Below, one piece after another: positions 55,146 through 64,000 of a DNA stretch of 64,000 bases. This stretch comes from Poriferisodalis sp026713105. GTDB lineage: Bacteria; Actinomycetota; Acidimicrobiia; Acidimicrobiales; Poriferisodalaceae. The notes below the pieces were generated by a model, which made no database searches, was not told the origin of the DNA, and saw nothing but the letters and a program-made list of their open reading frames with translations. The stretch's first letter is position 1. Every line of letters begins with the position of its first letter. The stretch is taken from contig OZ220472.1 of assembly GCA_965115995.1 (NCBI GenBank), positions 2,356,001 to 2,420,000 on the forward strand, given 5' to 3'. The position numbers and the translations under genes were made by a program.

Positions 55146-55263
55146 GGCGGGCCACCCTAGAGCCCGCAGCAGCGGATTCAGCGTTCCCGACGACGGGGCG
55201 AAACAGATCGCTGTGCGGGGTCGACGCAGTCCGCTTGCGAGGTACCTGCCATAGTCTTTGGCC

Positions 55264-56460
55264 ATGGCAATGACTGGCGCAACGACCGAGGCGACGACTG
55301 GAGCTCCCCCGGCGTCCAACGGCGCGCCGCAGCGCTGGACCTTCCAGTGGAAAGAGCTCTACGACGAGGTCATCACTTCGGGGCTGTGCACCGGCTGTGC
55401 GGGCTGCGTGATCTCCTGCCCGCACGACGTCATCGGCTACGAGCACGTCCAAGGCGGCTTCATTCCATTCCATCTCGAGGAGGAGCTGGGGCTCGAAGAC
55501 TGCGGCCACGGACAGAAGGGCTGCACGAGCTGCACCCGTGCGTGCCCCCGCTTCCGCACATGGGAGGACGAAGCCGACGACTTCATGTTCGGGCGCCACC
55601 GCACTGGCGAGGAACCCTCAGGCGTCTTCAAGGACATCATCCTGACGAGGGCCTCGGACGACTTCGTCCACGAGATCGGCCAGGACGGCGGACTGGTCTC
55701 GGCAATCCTCATCTGGGCCCTCGACCACGGTTACATCGACGCCGCGCTGACGTCCTACGTCGGTGAAGGCGACGGCAACCAGTGGACCGCCTCGCCGGGA
55801 GTGGCCTTCAACCGTGACGACGTGCTGCGCGGCGCCGGCAGCCGCTACACCTATTCCGCCAACACGCTCGCCTATGACGAGGCGACGGAGGCCGGCGCAC
55901 AGAAGATCGCTTTGGTGGGCATGAGCTGCCAGAGCTCGATCGTCCCGGTCGCCAAGTCCCGCAAGGTCGGCAAGGTCGGCAACCGCTTTGTGCTGAATAT
56001 CGGGCTGCTGTGCTCGAAGTCATTCGACGAGGCGATCTTCGAGGAGTTGTTCGAGCAGAAGTACGGGCTCGACCGCCACCTCATCCGCAAGACCAACATC
56101 AAGGGCGTCTTCCAGATCTGGACCCATGACGGCGGCTACTACGAGATCAATCTCAAGGAATGCCACGCCTGGACCCGCGAGGGCTGCAACCACTGCCCCG
56201 ACTTCGCCGCTGAGCATGCCGACATATCCACCGGCGGCATCGGCAAGTACCCCGACTGGACCCTCACCATCGTCCGCACCGACATCGGTCGCGAGATCAT
56301 CATGAAGATGCTCGCCGACGGCTCGCTGATTGGGCGTCCTGGCGACGATGACCCGGGCGCGATAGCGCTCATGCACAAGCTCAGCGAGAAGTCACGCGCC
56401 CGCTGGCCGAAGTTTGCGTGGGACAAGCCCGCTCTGCTGCCCGAACCGACCAAGAAATAG
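55264..56460 (+). CDS. FrhB-like F420-dependent dehydrogenase beta-subunit family protein
   Basis: A 398-residue iron-sulfur flavoprotein. Two ferredoxin-type clusters are visible: CTGCAGCVISCP and CTSCTRACP. An FrhB core follows, with GQDGGLVSAIL, MSCQSSIVP and GLLCSKSFDEAIFEEL, and the conserved CNHCPDF.AEHADIS. Members exchange electrons between F420 and other carriers. ATG 55264 is followed by an acceptable N-terminus; 55270 is an alternative. It is divergent from the F420-type PPOX gene, which suits a shared F420 role. Confidence 0.85.
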   Translation: MAMTGATTEATTGAPPASNGAPQRWTFQWKELYDEVITSGLCTGCAGCVISCPHDVIGYEHVQGGFIPFHLEEELGLEDCGHGQKGCTSCTRACPRFRTWEDEADDFMFGRHRTGEEPSGVFKDIILTRASDDFVHEIGQDGGLVSAILIWALDHGYIDAALTSYVGEGDGNQWTASPGVAFNRDDVLRGAGSRYTYSANTLAYDEATEAGAQKIALVGMSCQSSIVPVAKSRKVGKVGNRFVLNIGLLCSKSFDEAIFEELFEQKYGLDRHLIRKTNIKGVFQIWTHDGGYYEINLKECHAWTREGCNHCPDFAAEHADISTGGIGKYPDWTLTIVRTDIGREIIMKMLADGSLIGRPGDDDPGAIALMHKLSEKSRARWPKFAWDKPALLPEPTKK

Positions 56461-56478
56461 ACCTTCGGCCGCCTCTGG

Positions 56479-57123
56479 CTAGACGCAGAGGTTGATGAAG
56501 TCGACCACGTCCGGTCGAGCATCGTTGCTCGCCAGGAATTCCGTCAGCCGGTGGGCGGGCACCACGTCTTGCGCGCGGGCCAGCGAGCAAGCGCACAGGC
56601 CCCTCAGGCGGTCCGAGCCTGCAGAGCACGCATCCAGATAGGTCTGCTGCTGGGCTTCGGACCATCCGGACGGGGGCTCAGCCTCCCGGCAATCGACTAG
56701 CGCGGCGGCCAGCTCGGGAGAGAACTCCAAGCCGCCTTCCATGCGGTCCTCGAACACCTCGAGGTCGATGGAGGTGAGGCTGCCCTCGATCCGGTCCGCA
56801 GCGCAGTGACATGGCCCGACGAGTCCGCCATCTGCCACGCAGGCGTCCATGAAGGCGATGAGCGGCTCGATCGCTAGCTGTCCGGCTGCTCCGGTGCCGC
56901 CCGTGCCGGGCACGGTGGGCGGGGCAAGCGTGCCCGGATTGCCGAGTGGCACTTCGGAGCCCGCCGCACCTTGCTCGCCGGTCGCAGGCTCCACCTCGAT
57001 CACGGTTGCCGAGCATGCGACGATGCCCGCCAGTGCCAGCACAGCCCCAACCAGACGTGCCCCCCGGGCAAACAGGGGCCGTCGGGGCTCAAGCGGGCGG
57101 GAGGTTCGCCAGCCGTCGGGCAT
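56479..57123 (-). CDS. putative lipoprotein of unknown function
   Basis: A 214-residue protein with a basic N-terminus, a hydrophobic stretch and a lipobox LAGIVAC (Cys near 37). A Gly/Pro-rich linker follows, then a helical domain with several Cys (DACVADGG, CHCAADR, LVDCREA, LDACSAG, CACSLARAQ, final CV). The family is not recognised. ATG 57123 lies within the last 35 nt of the uracil-DNA glycosylase gene on the same strand, so the two overlap and are probably co-transcribed. It is convergent with the FrhB-like gene. Confidence 0.7.
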   Translation of the reverse strand: MPDGWRTSRPLEPRRPLFARGARLVGAVLALAGIVACSATVIEVEPATGEQGAAGSEVPLGNPGTLAPPTVPGTGGTGAAGQLAIEPLIAFMDACVADGGLVGPCHCAADRIEGSLTSIDLEVFEDRMEGGLEFSPELAAALVDCREAEPPSGWSEAQQQTYLDACSAGSDRLRGLCACSLARAQDVVPAHRLTEFLASNDARPDVVDFINLCV

Positions 57124-57838
57124 CGCGGAGGACCGTATCGGCCATGTCGGCGGTCAGGCGGCCAGTGAAGGTGTTCTGCTGACTGGGATGGAATGAGCAG
57201 ACAATGCGGGAAACGCTGCCCAAGGCCGGAGGCTCGGCTGAACCGCTGACAGCGGGCACTTCGGCGATTGCACCGTGCCCGAAGCGTGGTCGTGGCCGCA
57301 CGCCGCCCAACGTGCACAGCACGCCGTAGGCAAAGGCGCCGAGGGCGATGGCGACCCGCGCGTTGACCAGCAGCGCCAGCTCGCGCTGTAGGAACGGCCG
57401 GCAGGTATCCCGCTCGCGGGGAGTGGGCTTGTTGGCCGGCGGCGCACAGCGAACCGCCGCGGTGATGTACGCATCGCGCAGCTCGAGCCCGTCCCCGACA
57501 CGCTTGGAGCCGGGTTGATTGGCAAAGCCACAGCGATGAAGGGCCGCGTAGAGGAAGTCGCCCGAACGGTCGCCGGTGAACATCCGGCCCGTACGGTTCG
57601 CGCCGTGCGCGGCGGGCGCCAGCCCGACGAGCACGATCGCTGCGCCAGGGTCGCCGAATCCAGGCACGCCCCGGCCCCAGTAGTCCTCGCTGGCGAATGC
57701 AGCCCGCTTGTCGGCGGCCGTCTGCTCGCGCCAGGCCACCAGCCGGTCACAGCGCCTGCATGCTGCGATCTCGTCGTTCAGCCGCCGCAGCGCCGTCGCA
57801 CGCGATGCCTCGCCGCCCGTACTCAACGTGGGACTCAC
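57089..57838 (-). CDS. uracil-DNA glycosylase, family 5-like
   Basis: A 249-residue base-excision repair enzyme. Residues near the N-terminus hold CRRCDRLV, the first part of the Fe-S cluster site. GLAPAAHGANRTGRMFTGDRSGD is the active-site motif of family 5 UDGs (UDGb). CAPPANKPTPRERDTCRPFL carries the other cluster Cys, and CSFHPSQQNT is the DNA-binding motif. The GLAPAAHG motif lacks the Asn/Asp found in family 4. GTG 57838 gives the expected length; the frame is open further upstream, but that part is antisense to the phosphomutase gene. Confidence 0.9.
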   Translation of the reverse strand: MSPTLSTGGEASRATALRRLNDEIAACRRCDRLVAWREQTAADKRAAFASEDYWGRGVPGFGDPGAAIVLVGLAPAAHGANRTGRMFTGDRSGDFLYAALHRCGFANQPGSKRVGDGLELRDAYITAAVRCAPPANKPTPRERDTCRPFLQRELALLVNARVAIALGAFAYGVLCTLGGVRPRPRFGHGAIAEVPAVSGSAEPPALGSVSRIVCSFHPSQQNTFTGRLTADMADTVLRDARRLANLPPA

Positions 57839-57943
57839 CCTTGGAGTGTGCCAGTCGTTACCACAGCGCGCGAGCCGTCCACCGCCACCCTGCGCATTCG
57901 GCGACGCCACTGCGCGGCGGGCTGGACAAGTAGCTTCGACCGG

Positions 57944-58582
57944 GTGCCAAACCGTGTCCGACCCACGCTGCTGCTGTTCGTCCGTCACGGCCTGACGCCC
58001 ACCACCGGCGTCGAGCTGTACGGACGGCGACCAGGAGTGCACCTGTCGGAGGCGGGAGCCCAGCAGGCGCAGCGTGCCGCAGAACGCATCGCGGCAGGAG
58101 GTCGCCGTGTAGCGGCGGTATACGCCAGCCCGCTCGAGCGAGCCCAGGAAACTGCCGCTCCGATTGCTGCGGCCCTCGGTCGCCGCGTGCGCACTCACGA
58201 CGGCCTGAACGAAGCAGACATGGGCCGCTGGACGGGCCGCAAGCTCAATCAACTGCGCAAGCTCGCGGCATGGTCGCAGGTGCAGCGCTATCCCAGCGGC
58301 TTTCGCTTCCCCGACGGCGAGACGTTCCGCCAGATGCAGGCGCGCATCGCCGCAACGGCAACCGATCTGGCAGCCCGTCATCGCGGCGCGACTGTGGTGG
58401 CCGTCAGCCATGCCGACCCCATACGGGCCTTGGTCGCTGACGCGATGGGAACCCATCTCGATCTCTTCCAGCGGATCGTGGTGTCGCCGTGCTCGGTGAC
58501 TGCGATCCTGTACTCCACTGACGGCCCCGTCGTGCTGGCGACAAACAGCACTTCCGACCTCGCAGCATTGGCTCCGGCATGA
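57944..58582 (+). CDS. histidine-phosphatase superfamily protein (MSMEG_4193-like phosphomutase family)
   Basis: A 212-residue phosphoglycerate mutase-like enzyme: LLFVRHGLT has the catalytic His, YASPLERAQETA the conserved Arg, GLNEADMGRWTG and VVAVSHADPIRALV the second His. Start GTG 57944. Together with the next two genes it forms a cluster widely conserved in actinobacteria, in the order phosphomutase, DUF3090, SCO1664; their joint function is not known. Confidence 0.85.
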   Translation: MPNRVRPTLLLFVRHGLTPTTGVELYGRRPGVHLSEAGAQQAQRAAERIAAGGRRVAAVYASPLERAQETAAPIAAALGRRVRTHDGLNEADMGRWTGRKLNQLRKLAAWSQVQRYPSGFRFPDGETFRQMQARIAATATDLAARHRGATVVAVSHADPIRALVADAMGTHLDLFQRIVVSPCSVTAILYSTDGPVVLATNSTSDLAALAPA

Positions 58583-59091
58583 GTGACGATTTCGACCTCC
58601 GCAATCCCGAGACGTTCGTGGCCGGAACGGTCGGACCGCCGGGCCAGCGGATCTTCTTCCTGCAGGCATCCGAGGCCGGTCACGTGGTCTCGCTGAAGCT
58701 GGAGAAGGGGCAGATCTGGGCGCTGGCAAACCTGCTGAGCGAGCTGCTCGAAGGCGAGAGCTATGAGGGCCCCGCGGTGGCGGTCGGTGAATTGGTCGAA
58801 CCGGTGACGGCTGCTTGGACCGTCGGCCGCCTCGCCACAGGCATGGACACCGAGGGCAAGATCATCGTGGTCATTGCAGACGAGATCGACGACGACGACG
58901 GCGACGACCCTGAAGCGGGCACGGGTGCTGCGGGTGATGAGCCGGCCGATGACGACGAGCGCACCGGTGGTCGCGCCCGGTTCCATCTCGACTACTCGAT
59001 GGCGCTCGGGTTCGCACAACAGGCGCTGCTACTCGTCGAAGAGGGCCGCGACTTCGGCATGCGCAACGGGCACCGTCCGCCCCGCACGTGA
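58579..59091 (+). CDS. DUF3090 family protein
   Basis: A 170-residue cytosolic protein. RNPETFVAGTVGPPGQRIFFLQA is the family start, then VSLKLEKGQIWALANLL, TVGRLATGMD and a C-terminal ARFHLDYSMALGFAQQA. An acidic stretch (DEIDDDDGDDP) lies in the middle. It overlaps the previous gene by ATGA and precedes the SCO1664-like gene, the usual trio. Confidence 0.88.
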   Translation: MSDDFDLRNPETFVAGTVGPPGQRIFFLQASEAGHVVSLKLEKGQIWALANLLSELLEGESYEGPAVAVGELVEPVTAAWTVGRLATGMDTEGKIIVVIADEIDDDDGDDPEAGTGAAGDEPADDDERTGGRARFHLDYSMALGFAQQALLLVEEGRDFGMRNGHRPPRT

Positions 59092-59116
59092 TGGTCCCAG
59101 CACGCGATGGTTCAGC

Positions 59117-59890
59117 GTGAACGAACCGGCCCCACACCACGTGCTGCCCCGCAGCGACGACGGTCAGCAGCTCGAATTGCCGGTCATCTGGGATGCGGCT
59201 GTGACCGATGCCCTCGAGGTGCTCCGCCAGGGAGACATTTCCGTGCTGGGACGGATGCCCTACAGCAGCAACGCCACGTTCTTGGTGCGAATCGATCACG
59301 CCACCACTCCCACCGCTGCGATCTACAAGCCCGAACGGGGAGAGCGCCCGCTGTGGGACTTCCCTTCCGGCTTGTACCGGCGCGAGATCGCTGCATTCGA
59401 GCTTTCGGAGGCGTTGGGGTGGCGCGTCATCCCGCCCACGGTTGAGCGAGACGGCCCCTTCGGCGTGGGCTCGGTTCAGCTGTTCATTGATGCCAATTTC
59501 GAGGAGCACTACTTCACCCTCGTCTCCGAAGAACGCCACCATGACGATCTGCGGCAGATCTGCGCCTTCGACCTCATCGCCAACAACACCGATCGCAAGT
59601 CGGGGCACTGCTTGGCGTCGCGTTGGGGGCCGATCTACGGCATCGACCAGGGCCTGTGCTTCGCGAGCGACTTCAAACTGCGGACGGTCATCTGGGACTT
59701 TGGCGGGGAGCCCTTCGACGACGAACTCGGCGCCGCCATCGGATCCGCTGCTGAACCGCCGGCCGAACTTGCGCAGTGGCTGCGACCCGACGAGTTCAGC
59801 GCCCTGGCCGAGCGCGCCGAGTGGCTGGCCAACTTCGGCAGGTTCCCCGATGACGACGGCGGCCGCCGCTGGCCCTGGCCGCTGGTCTAA
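59117..59890 (+). CDS. SCO1664-family protein (PI3/4-kinase-like)
   Basis: A 257-residue protein: DISVLGRMPYSSNATFLVRI at the N-terminus, AIYKPERGERPLWDFP (a nucleotide-binding Lys candidate), AFDLIANNTDRKSGHCL (catalytic-loop-like Asp...Asn), and YGIDQGLCF (metal-site Asp). These resemble the PI3/4-kinase fold. Start GTG 59117. It ends the phosphomutase-DUF3090-SCO1664 cluster and is convergent with etfA. Phosphotransferase activity is inferred. Confidence 0.85.
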   Translation: MNEPAPHHVLPRSDDGQQLELPVIWDAAVTDALEVLRQGDISVLGRMPYSSNATFLVRIDHATTPTAAIYKPERGERPLWDFPSGLYRREIAAFELSEALGWRVIPPTVERDGPFGVGSVQLFIDANFEEHYFTLVSEERHHDDLRQICAFDLIANNTDRKSGHCLASRWGPIYGIDQGLCFASDFKLRTVIWDFGGEPFDDELGAAIGSAAEPPAELAQWLRPDEFSALAERAEWLANFGRFPDDDGGRRWPWPLV

Positions 59891-59916
59891 CCACCGTTAG
59901 TGCGACAGCCGCTGGT

Positions 59917-60879
59917 CTAACGCGACTTGAGGGCCTCGATCAGCGCCGGCATCACCTTGTGCACGTCGCCCACGATGCCCAAATCGGCCACTCCGAAGAT
60001 CGGCGCTTCGGGATCCTTGTTGATGGCAACGATGTTCTTGGAACCCTTCATGCCGACCAGATGCTGGGTGGCGCCCGAAATGCCGCAGGCGATGTAAACG
60101 TTGGGCTTCACCACCTTGCCGGTCTGGCCGACCTGCTTGGCGTAGGGAACCCAGCCTGCGTCCACGATTGCCCGAGAGGCACCCGACGCCGCGCCGAGCA
60201 GACCTGCCAGCTCATCGACCATCGAATATGCATCGGGCTGGCCCAGCCCTCGGCCGCCCGACACCACCACGGCGGCATCGTCGAGTTGCGGGCCTGAGCG
60301 CTCCTCGGCATGACGTCCGGTCACCGTCGCTCGGCCCGCTTCGCCAGGATCCACGGCCGAGACGCTCTCGACGGCAGCAGCCCCGCCTCCGCTGGGCTCG
60401 GCCTCGAAACTCTTCGGGCGGAACATCGCGAGGGCTGGTGCTGGCGCGCGGTACGCGGTGTAGATGTTCTGGGTCCCGCCGAAGATCGGCTCCTCGGTGA
60501 CGAGCGCGCCGTCGACGATCTGCGCGCCCACGTTGTTGGTGGACACGGGACGATCCGCCAGCACGGCCAACCGGGCGGCGGTATCGCGCCCGTCGGTGGT
60601 CTGGCCGAAGAACACCGCATCAGGCGAGGCGGCGTCGATGTGAGCGGCAAGCGCGGCTGCGGCGTGAACACCGACCAGCCCGTCGCCGAGTCCTTCGAGT
60701 GCATACACGGTGGTCACGCCGTGTGCGCCCAGTTCGGCAGCCATGGCTTCACCGTGTGCGGGGGCGAATGCGGTCACGGTGTCGGCCAGCGACCGAGCCT
60801 TGGTGGCGAGCTCGAGCGTGAGGCCAGAGGCACCGTCGGCATCGCCTTCAGCGAAGAGCAGAATCTGTGCAAGCGTCAT
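59917..60879 (-). CDS. etfA: electron transfer flavoprotein alpha subunit
   Basis: A 320-residue FAD-binding subunit that takes electrons from acyl-CoA and related dehydrogenases. It has VVVSGGRGLGQPDAYSMV, the FAD site VGQTGKVVKPNVYIACGISG, and SKNIVAINKDPEAPIF, the C-terminal signature. The N-terminal domain carries FFGQTTDGRDTAARLA. It follows etfB by 75 nt. Confidence 0.96.
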   Translation of the reverse strand: MTLAQILLFAEGDADGASGLTLELATKARSLADTVTAFAPAHGEAMAAELGAHGVTTVYALEGLGDGLVGVHAAAALAAHIDAASPDAVFFGQTTDGRDTAARLAVLADRPVSTNNVGAQIVDGALVTEEPIFGGTQNIYTAYRAPAPALAMFRPKSFEAEPSGGGAAAVESVSAVDPGEAGRATVTGRHAEERSGPQLDDAAVVVSGGRGLGQPDAYSMVDELAGLLGAASGASRAIVDAGWVPYAKQVGQTGKVVKPNVYIACGISGATQHLVGMKGSKNIVAINKDPEAPIFGVADLGIVGDVHKVMPALIEALKSR

Positions 60880-60954
60880 GGGGAGTGGTTCCTGTCGGAT
60901 TCGTAGGTCAGTAGTTCAGGTGGCGGGCTCAACCGGTGTGCATCGACCGTCGGG

Positions 60955-61734
60955 TCAGATGACCTTGAGCTCGGTGAGGAACTCGACGATGTTGGTGTGA
61001 GCGTCGCCTTCGTCGGTGATGATCTCGCCGGCCTCGCGTTCGGGTGCGTCGGTCACATCGACCGTTTCCTGGCGGGCCCCAGCCACGCCGACCGCGCTCG
61101 CGTCAATGCCCAGTGCGCCGAGATCCTTCGCATCGACCGGCTTCTTCTTGGCCGCCATGATCCCTTTGAATGACGGGTATCGCGGCTCGACCACACCGGC
61201 TGTCACCGAGACCACCGCCGGCAGCGCGCACTCCACCTGGTCATAGCCCGCCTCGGTCTGGCGCTGCACGTTTGCGACCCCGTCGGAAATCACGATGTGC
61301 TTCGCAAAGGTGATGGACGGCACGCCCATGACGCCGGCCACCATCTCGGGAACGGTGCCGGTGTAACCGTCGCTGGACTCGACGCCGGCCAGTACGAGGT
61401 CGGCTTCGAGCTCGCCGATCGCGGCACCGAGCACCTTGGCAGTGCCGAGTGCGTCGCTGCCGGCCAGCGCCTCGTCGCTGATCAATACGGCGTTGTCGGC
61501 ACCCATCGCCAGCGCCGTCCGCAACCCGCTGGTCTCCGATCGGGGCGCCATGGACACCAGCGACACCTGGCCGCCGCCGGCTGCCTCGACGAGCTGCAGC
61601 GCCATCTCGACGCCGTACGAGTCAGATTCATCCAGAATCAGCTTGTCGTCCCGATTCAACGTGTTGGTATCGGGCTCTAGCTGTCCCGGCACTGCCGGGT
61701 CGGGGATCTGCTTGACGCACACAACGACCTTCAT
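60955..61734 (-). CDS. etfB: electron transfer flavoprotein beta subunit
   Basis: A 259-residue AMP-binding partner of EtfA: MKVVVCVKQIPDP, LDESDSYGVEMALQL, GVESSDGYTGTVPEMVAG, and VVEPRYPSFKGIMAAKKKP with the beta-subunit signature. ATG 61734 is the conserved start; the open frame above it runs through the 72-bp repeats and is rejected. Confidence 0.96.
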   Translation of the reverse strand: MKVVVCVKQIPDPAVPGQLEPDTNTLNRDDKLILDESDSYGVEMALQLVEAAGGGQVSLVSMAPRSETSGLRTALAMGADNAVLISDEALAGSDALGTAKVLGAAIGELEADLVLAGVESSDGYTGTVPEMVAGVMGVPSITFAKHIVISDGVANVQRQTEAGYDQVECALPAVVSVTAGVVEPRYPSFKGIMAAKKKPVDAKDLGALGIDASAVGVAGARQETVDVTDAPEREAGEIITDEGDAHTNIVEFLTELKVI

Positions 61735-61745
61735 GACGCGAGAGT

Positions 61746-61883
61746 CTGCCGACTCAGGGCTTCGTTGCCACACGCCGTGTCTGATGGCGCTCGCAGGCTC
61801 GCGTCGAGGCGGGCAACCTGCCGACTCCGAGCTTCGTTGCCACACCACTTGTCTGATGGCGCTCGCAGGCTCGCGTCGAAGCG
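61746..61883. repeat. two tandem copies of a 66-bp sequence (72-bp period) in the etfB upstream region
   Basis: A nearly identical block beginning CTGCCGACTC and ending with a GTCGA(G/A)GCG tail lies at 61746-61811 and again at 61818-61883. Copies differ at only a few positions. It fills the divergent gap between etfB and the lipid kinase gene, so it contains both promoters. It may be a duplicated regulatory region or a short interspersed repeat. Confidence 0.8.
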
Positions 61884-61894
61884 AGACTTGCGCG

Positions 61895-62833
61895 GTGCGT
61901 GTCCTGCTGCTGGTCAATGACTCTGCGTCATCGACAACGGCTCGGACGCGCGTGCTGATCCACACGGCGCTGTCGCAGCGTCACGACACCGAGGTGGCAT
62001 TCACCAACCGGCGCGGCCACGCGGCTCGTCTCGCACGCGGGGCGGCGACGACCGGCACCGACGCAGTCGTGGTGCTGGGCGGCGACGGCACGCTCAACGA
62101 AGCGGCCAACGGTGTCGCCGGCACCGACTGTGTGCTCGCAGCGTTGCCAGGCGGTTCCACCAACGTGTTCGCCCGGACGATCGGGACTCCTGACGACCCG
62201 CTCGTGGCGACAGAGGCAGTTCTCGATGCGCTCGAGGCCGACAGCATCACCTCGGCAGGGCTGGGTCGCACGTCGGGTCGCTACTTCTTGTTCCACTGCG
62301 GCATGGGACTCGACGCAGCGATCGTGGAGCGCGTCGAGCGCCACCCAACGCTCAAGCGATACCTCGGCCACCCGCTGTTCCTGCTCGCCGGCATCGACAC
62401 GCTGCTGCGCCGCTACGACCGGCAGACCGGGACGCTGAGGGTCGCAACGTCGGCACCGGCAATGGCGGCCATTGACGGCTGCTTTCTCGTGGTGGTCGCC
62501 AACACCGACCCGTACACGTTCCTAGGCAGCCGCCCGGTTCGGATCGCCCCCGCAGCAACGCTTCGCACCGGGCTGTCCGTCGTCGGGCTGCGGTCGCTTC
62601 GAGTCGCCGACTCGCTCGATGTGCTCTCGGCGGTCTTTCGCGCAAACGGAAGCCTGAGCGACACGGATCCGAACGTGGTGCAGCGCATCGACGATGTCCG
62701 CGAGCTCACCGTGACAGGTATCCGCCCGTTCGGACACCAGATCGATGGTGATCACCTCGGTGCTGTCGACGAACTCCGGCTCGAGTGGATTCCCGATGTG
62801 CTGCGGCTGGCAATCCCCGCTGTATCTCAGTGA
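61895..62833 (+). CDS. diacylglycerol/lipid kinase family protein
   Basis: A 312-residue protein of the DAGK catalytic family: RVLLLVNDSAS at the N-terminus, the nucleotide site VVLGGDGTLNEAANGVAG, AALPGGSTNVFAR, FHCGMGLDAAIV and a C-terminal beta domain (GHQIDGDHLG). Members phosphorylate lipids such as diacylglycerol, sphingosine or polyprenols. Start GTG 61895. It is divergent from etfB. Confidence 0.88.
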   Translation: MRVLLLVNDSASSTTARTRVLIHTALSQRHDTEVAFTNRRGHAARLARGAATTGTDAVVVLGGDGTLNEAANGVAGTDCVLAALPGGSTNVFARTIGTPDDPLVATEAVLDALEADSITSAGLGRTSGRYFLFHCGMGLDAAIVERVERHPTLKRYLGHPLFLLAGIDTLLRRYDRQTGTLRVATSAPAMAAIDGCFLVVVANTDPYTFLGSRPVRIAPAATLRTGLSVVGLRSLRVADSLDVLSAVFRANGSLSDTDPNVVQRIDDVRELTVTGIRPFGHQIDGDHLGAVDELRLEWIPDVLRLAIPAVSQ

Positions 62834-63291
62834 ATCTGGCGGCCTGCCCGCAGCCCATCGCGAGCCGTCGGCCCAGATGCTGAGCCTCGACGACACCCGT
62901 CAGAGCCGTTCACGACCAGCAAAACCGCTGGTCAGAGGCGGTTTCTTGTAGTTCGCTATACATTCGTATAGTAACTGGCCCTGAACGGTCTGGCAACCGC
63001 GGCGCGCAATCCGACGCGCTGACACGCCGCTGCGCCGCCGTCAGGGCCCGAACCCGCATACCCGCTGGAAAGACGCGTCCGAACGCCGCCTCGGCAAGAG
63101 ATGCGCGCCGACGGCGCCGCGGCGTCCGTTTCTGTCCGTTCTGAGTGTTCGCGAAACGAACGATTCGCGACCGAGGCCCCACACCGGGGCCGCGCCGGCC
63201 CACCAGGCGGCATCAGTTGCATGGGTTCCCCAGGCGGGCCGGCCGGCCGCGGATCACACACATCCGCCGATCCCGCCCGGAGACAGCCGCC
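62834..63291. promoter_or_regulatory. 458-bp gene-free region with a CTATAC/GTATAG palindrome
   Basis: No supported gene lies between the lipid kinase and the secreted Asp-rich protein. An AT-rich island includes CTATACATTCGTATAG (62956-62971), a 6-bp inverted repeat with a 4-nt spacer. The rest is GC-rich, with several short inverted repeats. It probably includes the promoter and 5' leader of the gene at 63292. Confidence 0.4.

Positions 63292-64000
<709 letters not shown>

Noticed and set aside
54729..55319. longer N-terminus for the PPOX protein
   Set aside because: It would overlap the divergent FrhB-like gene and exceed the family length; GTG 55145 fits better.
57839..58729. long upstream extension of the uracil-DNA glycosylase frame
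   Set aside because: Antisense to the phosphomutase and DUF3090 genes; the family start fits GTG 57838.
62910..63203. 97-codon minus-strand frame in the gene-free region
   Set aside because: Arg-rich low-complexity translation without start signal or domain.

Overview
The window is high-GC (roughly two thirds G+C by eye), gene-dense DNA with many 4-nt ATGA/GTGA stop-start overlaps and frequent GTG starts. Gene content points to an uncultured-type actinobacterium, most likely of the class Acidimicrobiia (inference). Supporting signs are the argS-lysA-hom-thrC-rho-rpmE-prfA-prmC-atp gene order, an F420-type PPOX oxidoreductase and an FrhB-like protein, the actinobacterial trio phosphomutase/DUF3090/SCO1664, MurA with Asp in place of the fosfomycin-target Cys, and an ArgRS with an actinobacterial HxGG signature.

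Region 1 (1-16 kb) mixes housekeeping and accessory genes. It holds ligA with an unusual in-frame insertion, a lower-GC AAA ATPase-TOPRIM (OLD-like) gene, an IS5-family element, a C5-methyltransferase/DUF4928 restriction-modification pair and a DUF4143 ATPase. It continues with the sulfur-relay operon iscS-mnmA, an SRPBCC-phosphotransferase fusion, meaB, and a Panacea/MazF-like toxin-antitoxin pair.

Region 2 (16-30 kb) starts with a 1159-residue secreted Calx-beta protein whose start lies across a 12-G tract, then murA, an MFS transporter and a small hydrolase. An insertion-sequence nest follows (an IS1380-family element with the second, apparently identical IS5-family copy inserted in its flank). 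The nest separates two paralogous small membrane-protein genes that lie downstream of a secreted DUF2599-like gene. lhgO, glpX and a hisI with a repeat-bearing N-terminus close the region.

Region 3 (30.7-53.6 kb, all minus strand) is a long colinear array. In transcription order it is argS, lysA, hom, thrC, rho-like, rpmE, a hypothetical gene, prfA, a prmC-tsaC fusion, an rpiB-glyA fusion, two ATP synthase accessory membrane genes, atpBEFHAGDC and amt. The Rho-like protein at the canonical rho position has lost its Walker A P-loop. No thrB lies between thrC and rho.

Region 4 (53.6-64 kb) carries a FetB-like exporter permease, tRNA-Arg(CCG), F420-related redox genes, a family 5-type uracil-DNA glycosylase, the phosphomutase/DUF3090/SCO1664 cluster, etfBA, a lipid kinase, and the start of a secreted Asp-rich repeat protein that runs off the window.

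Functionally the window joins central metabolism (ATP synthase, Asp-family amino acids, one-carbon metabolism, FBPase, ETF) and translation/tRNA modification with a defence and mobile-element belt at 3-16 kb and 24-27 kb. All family assignments rest on reading motifs; no database search was run.
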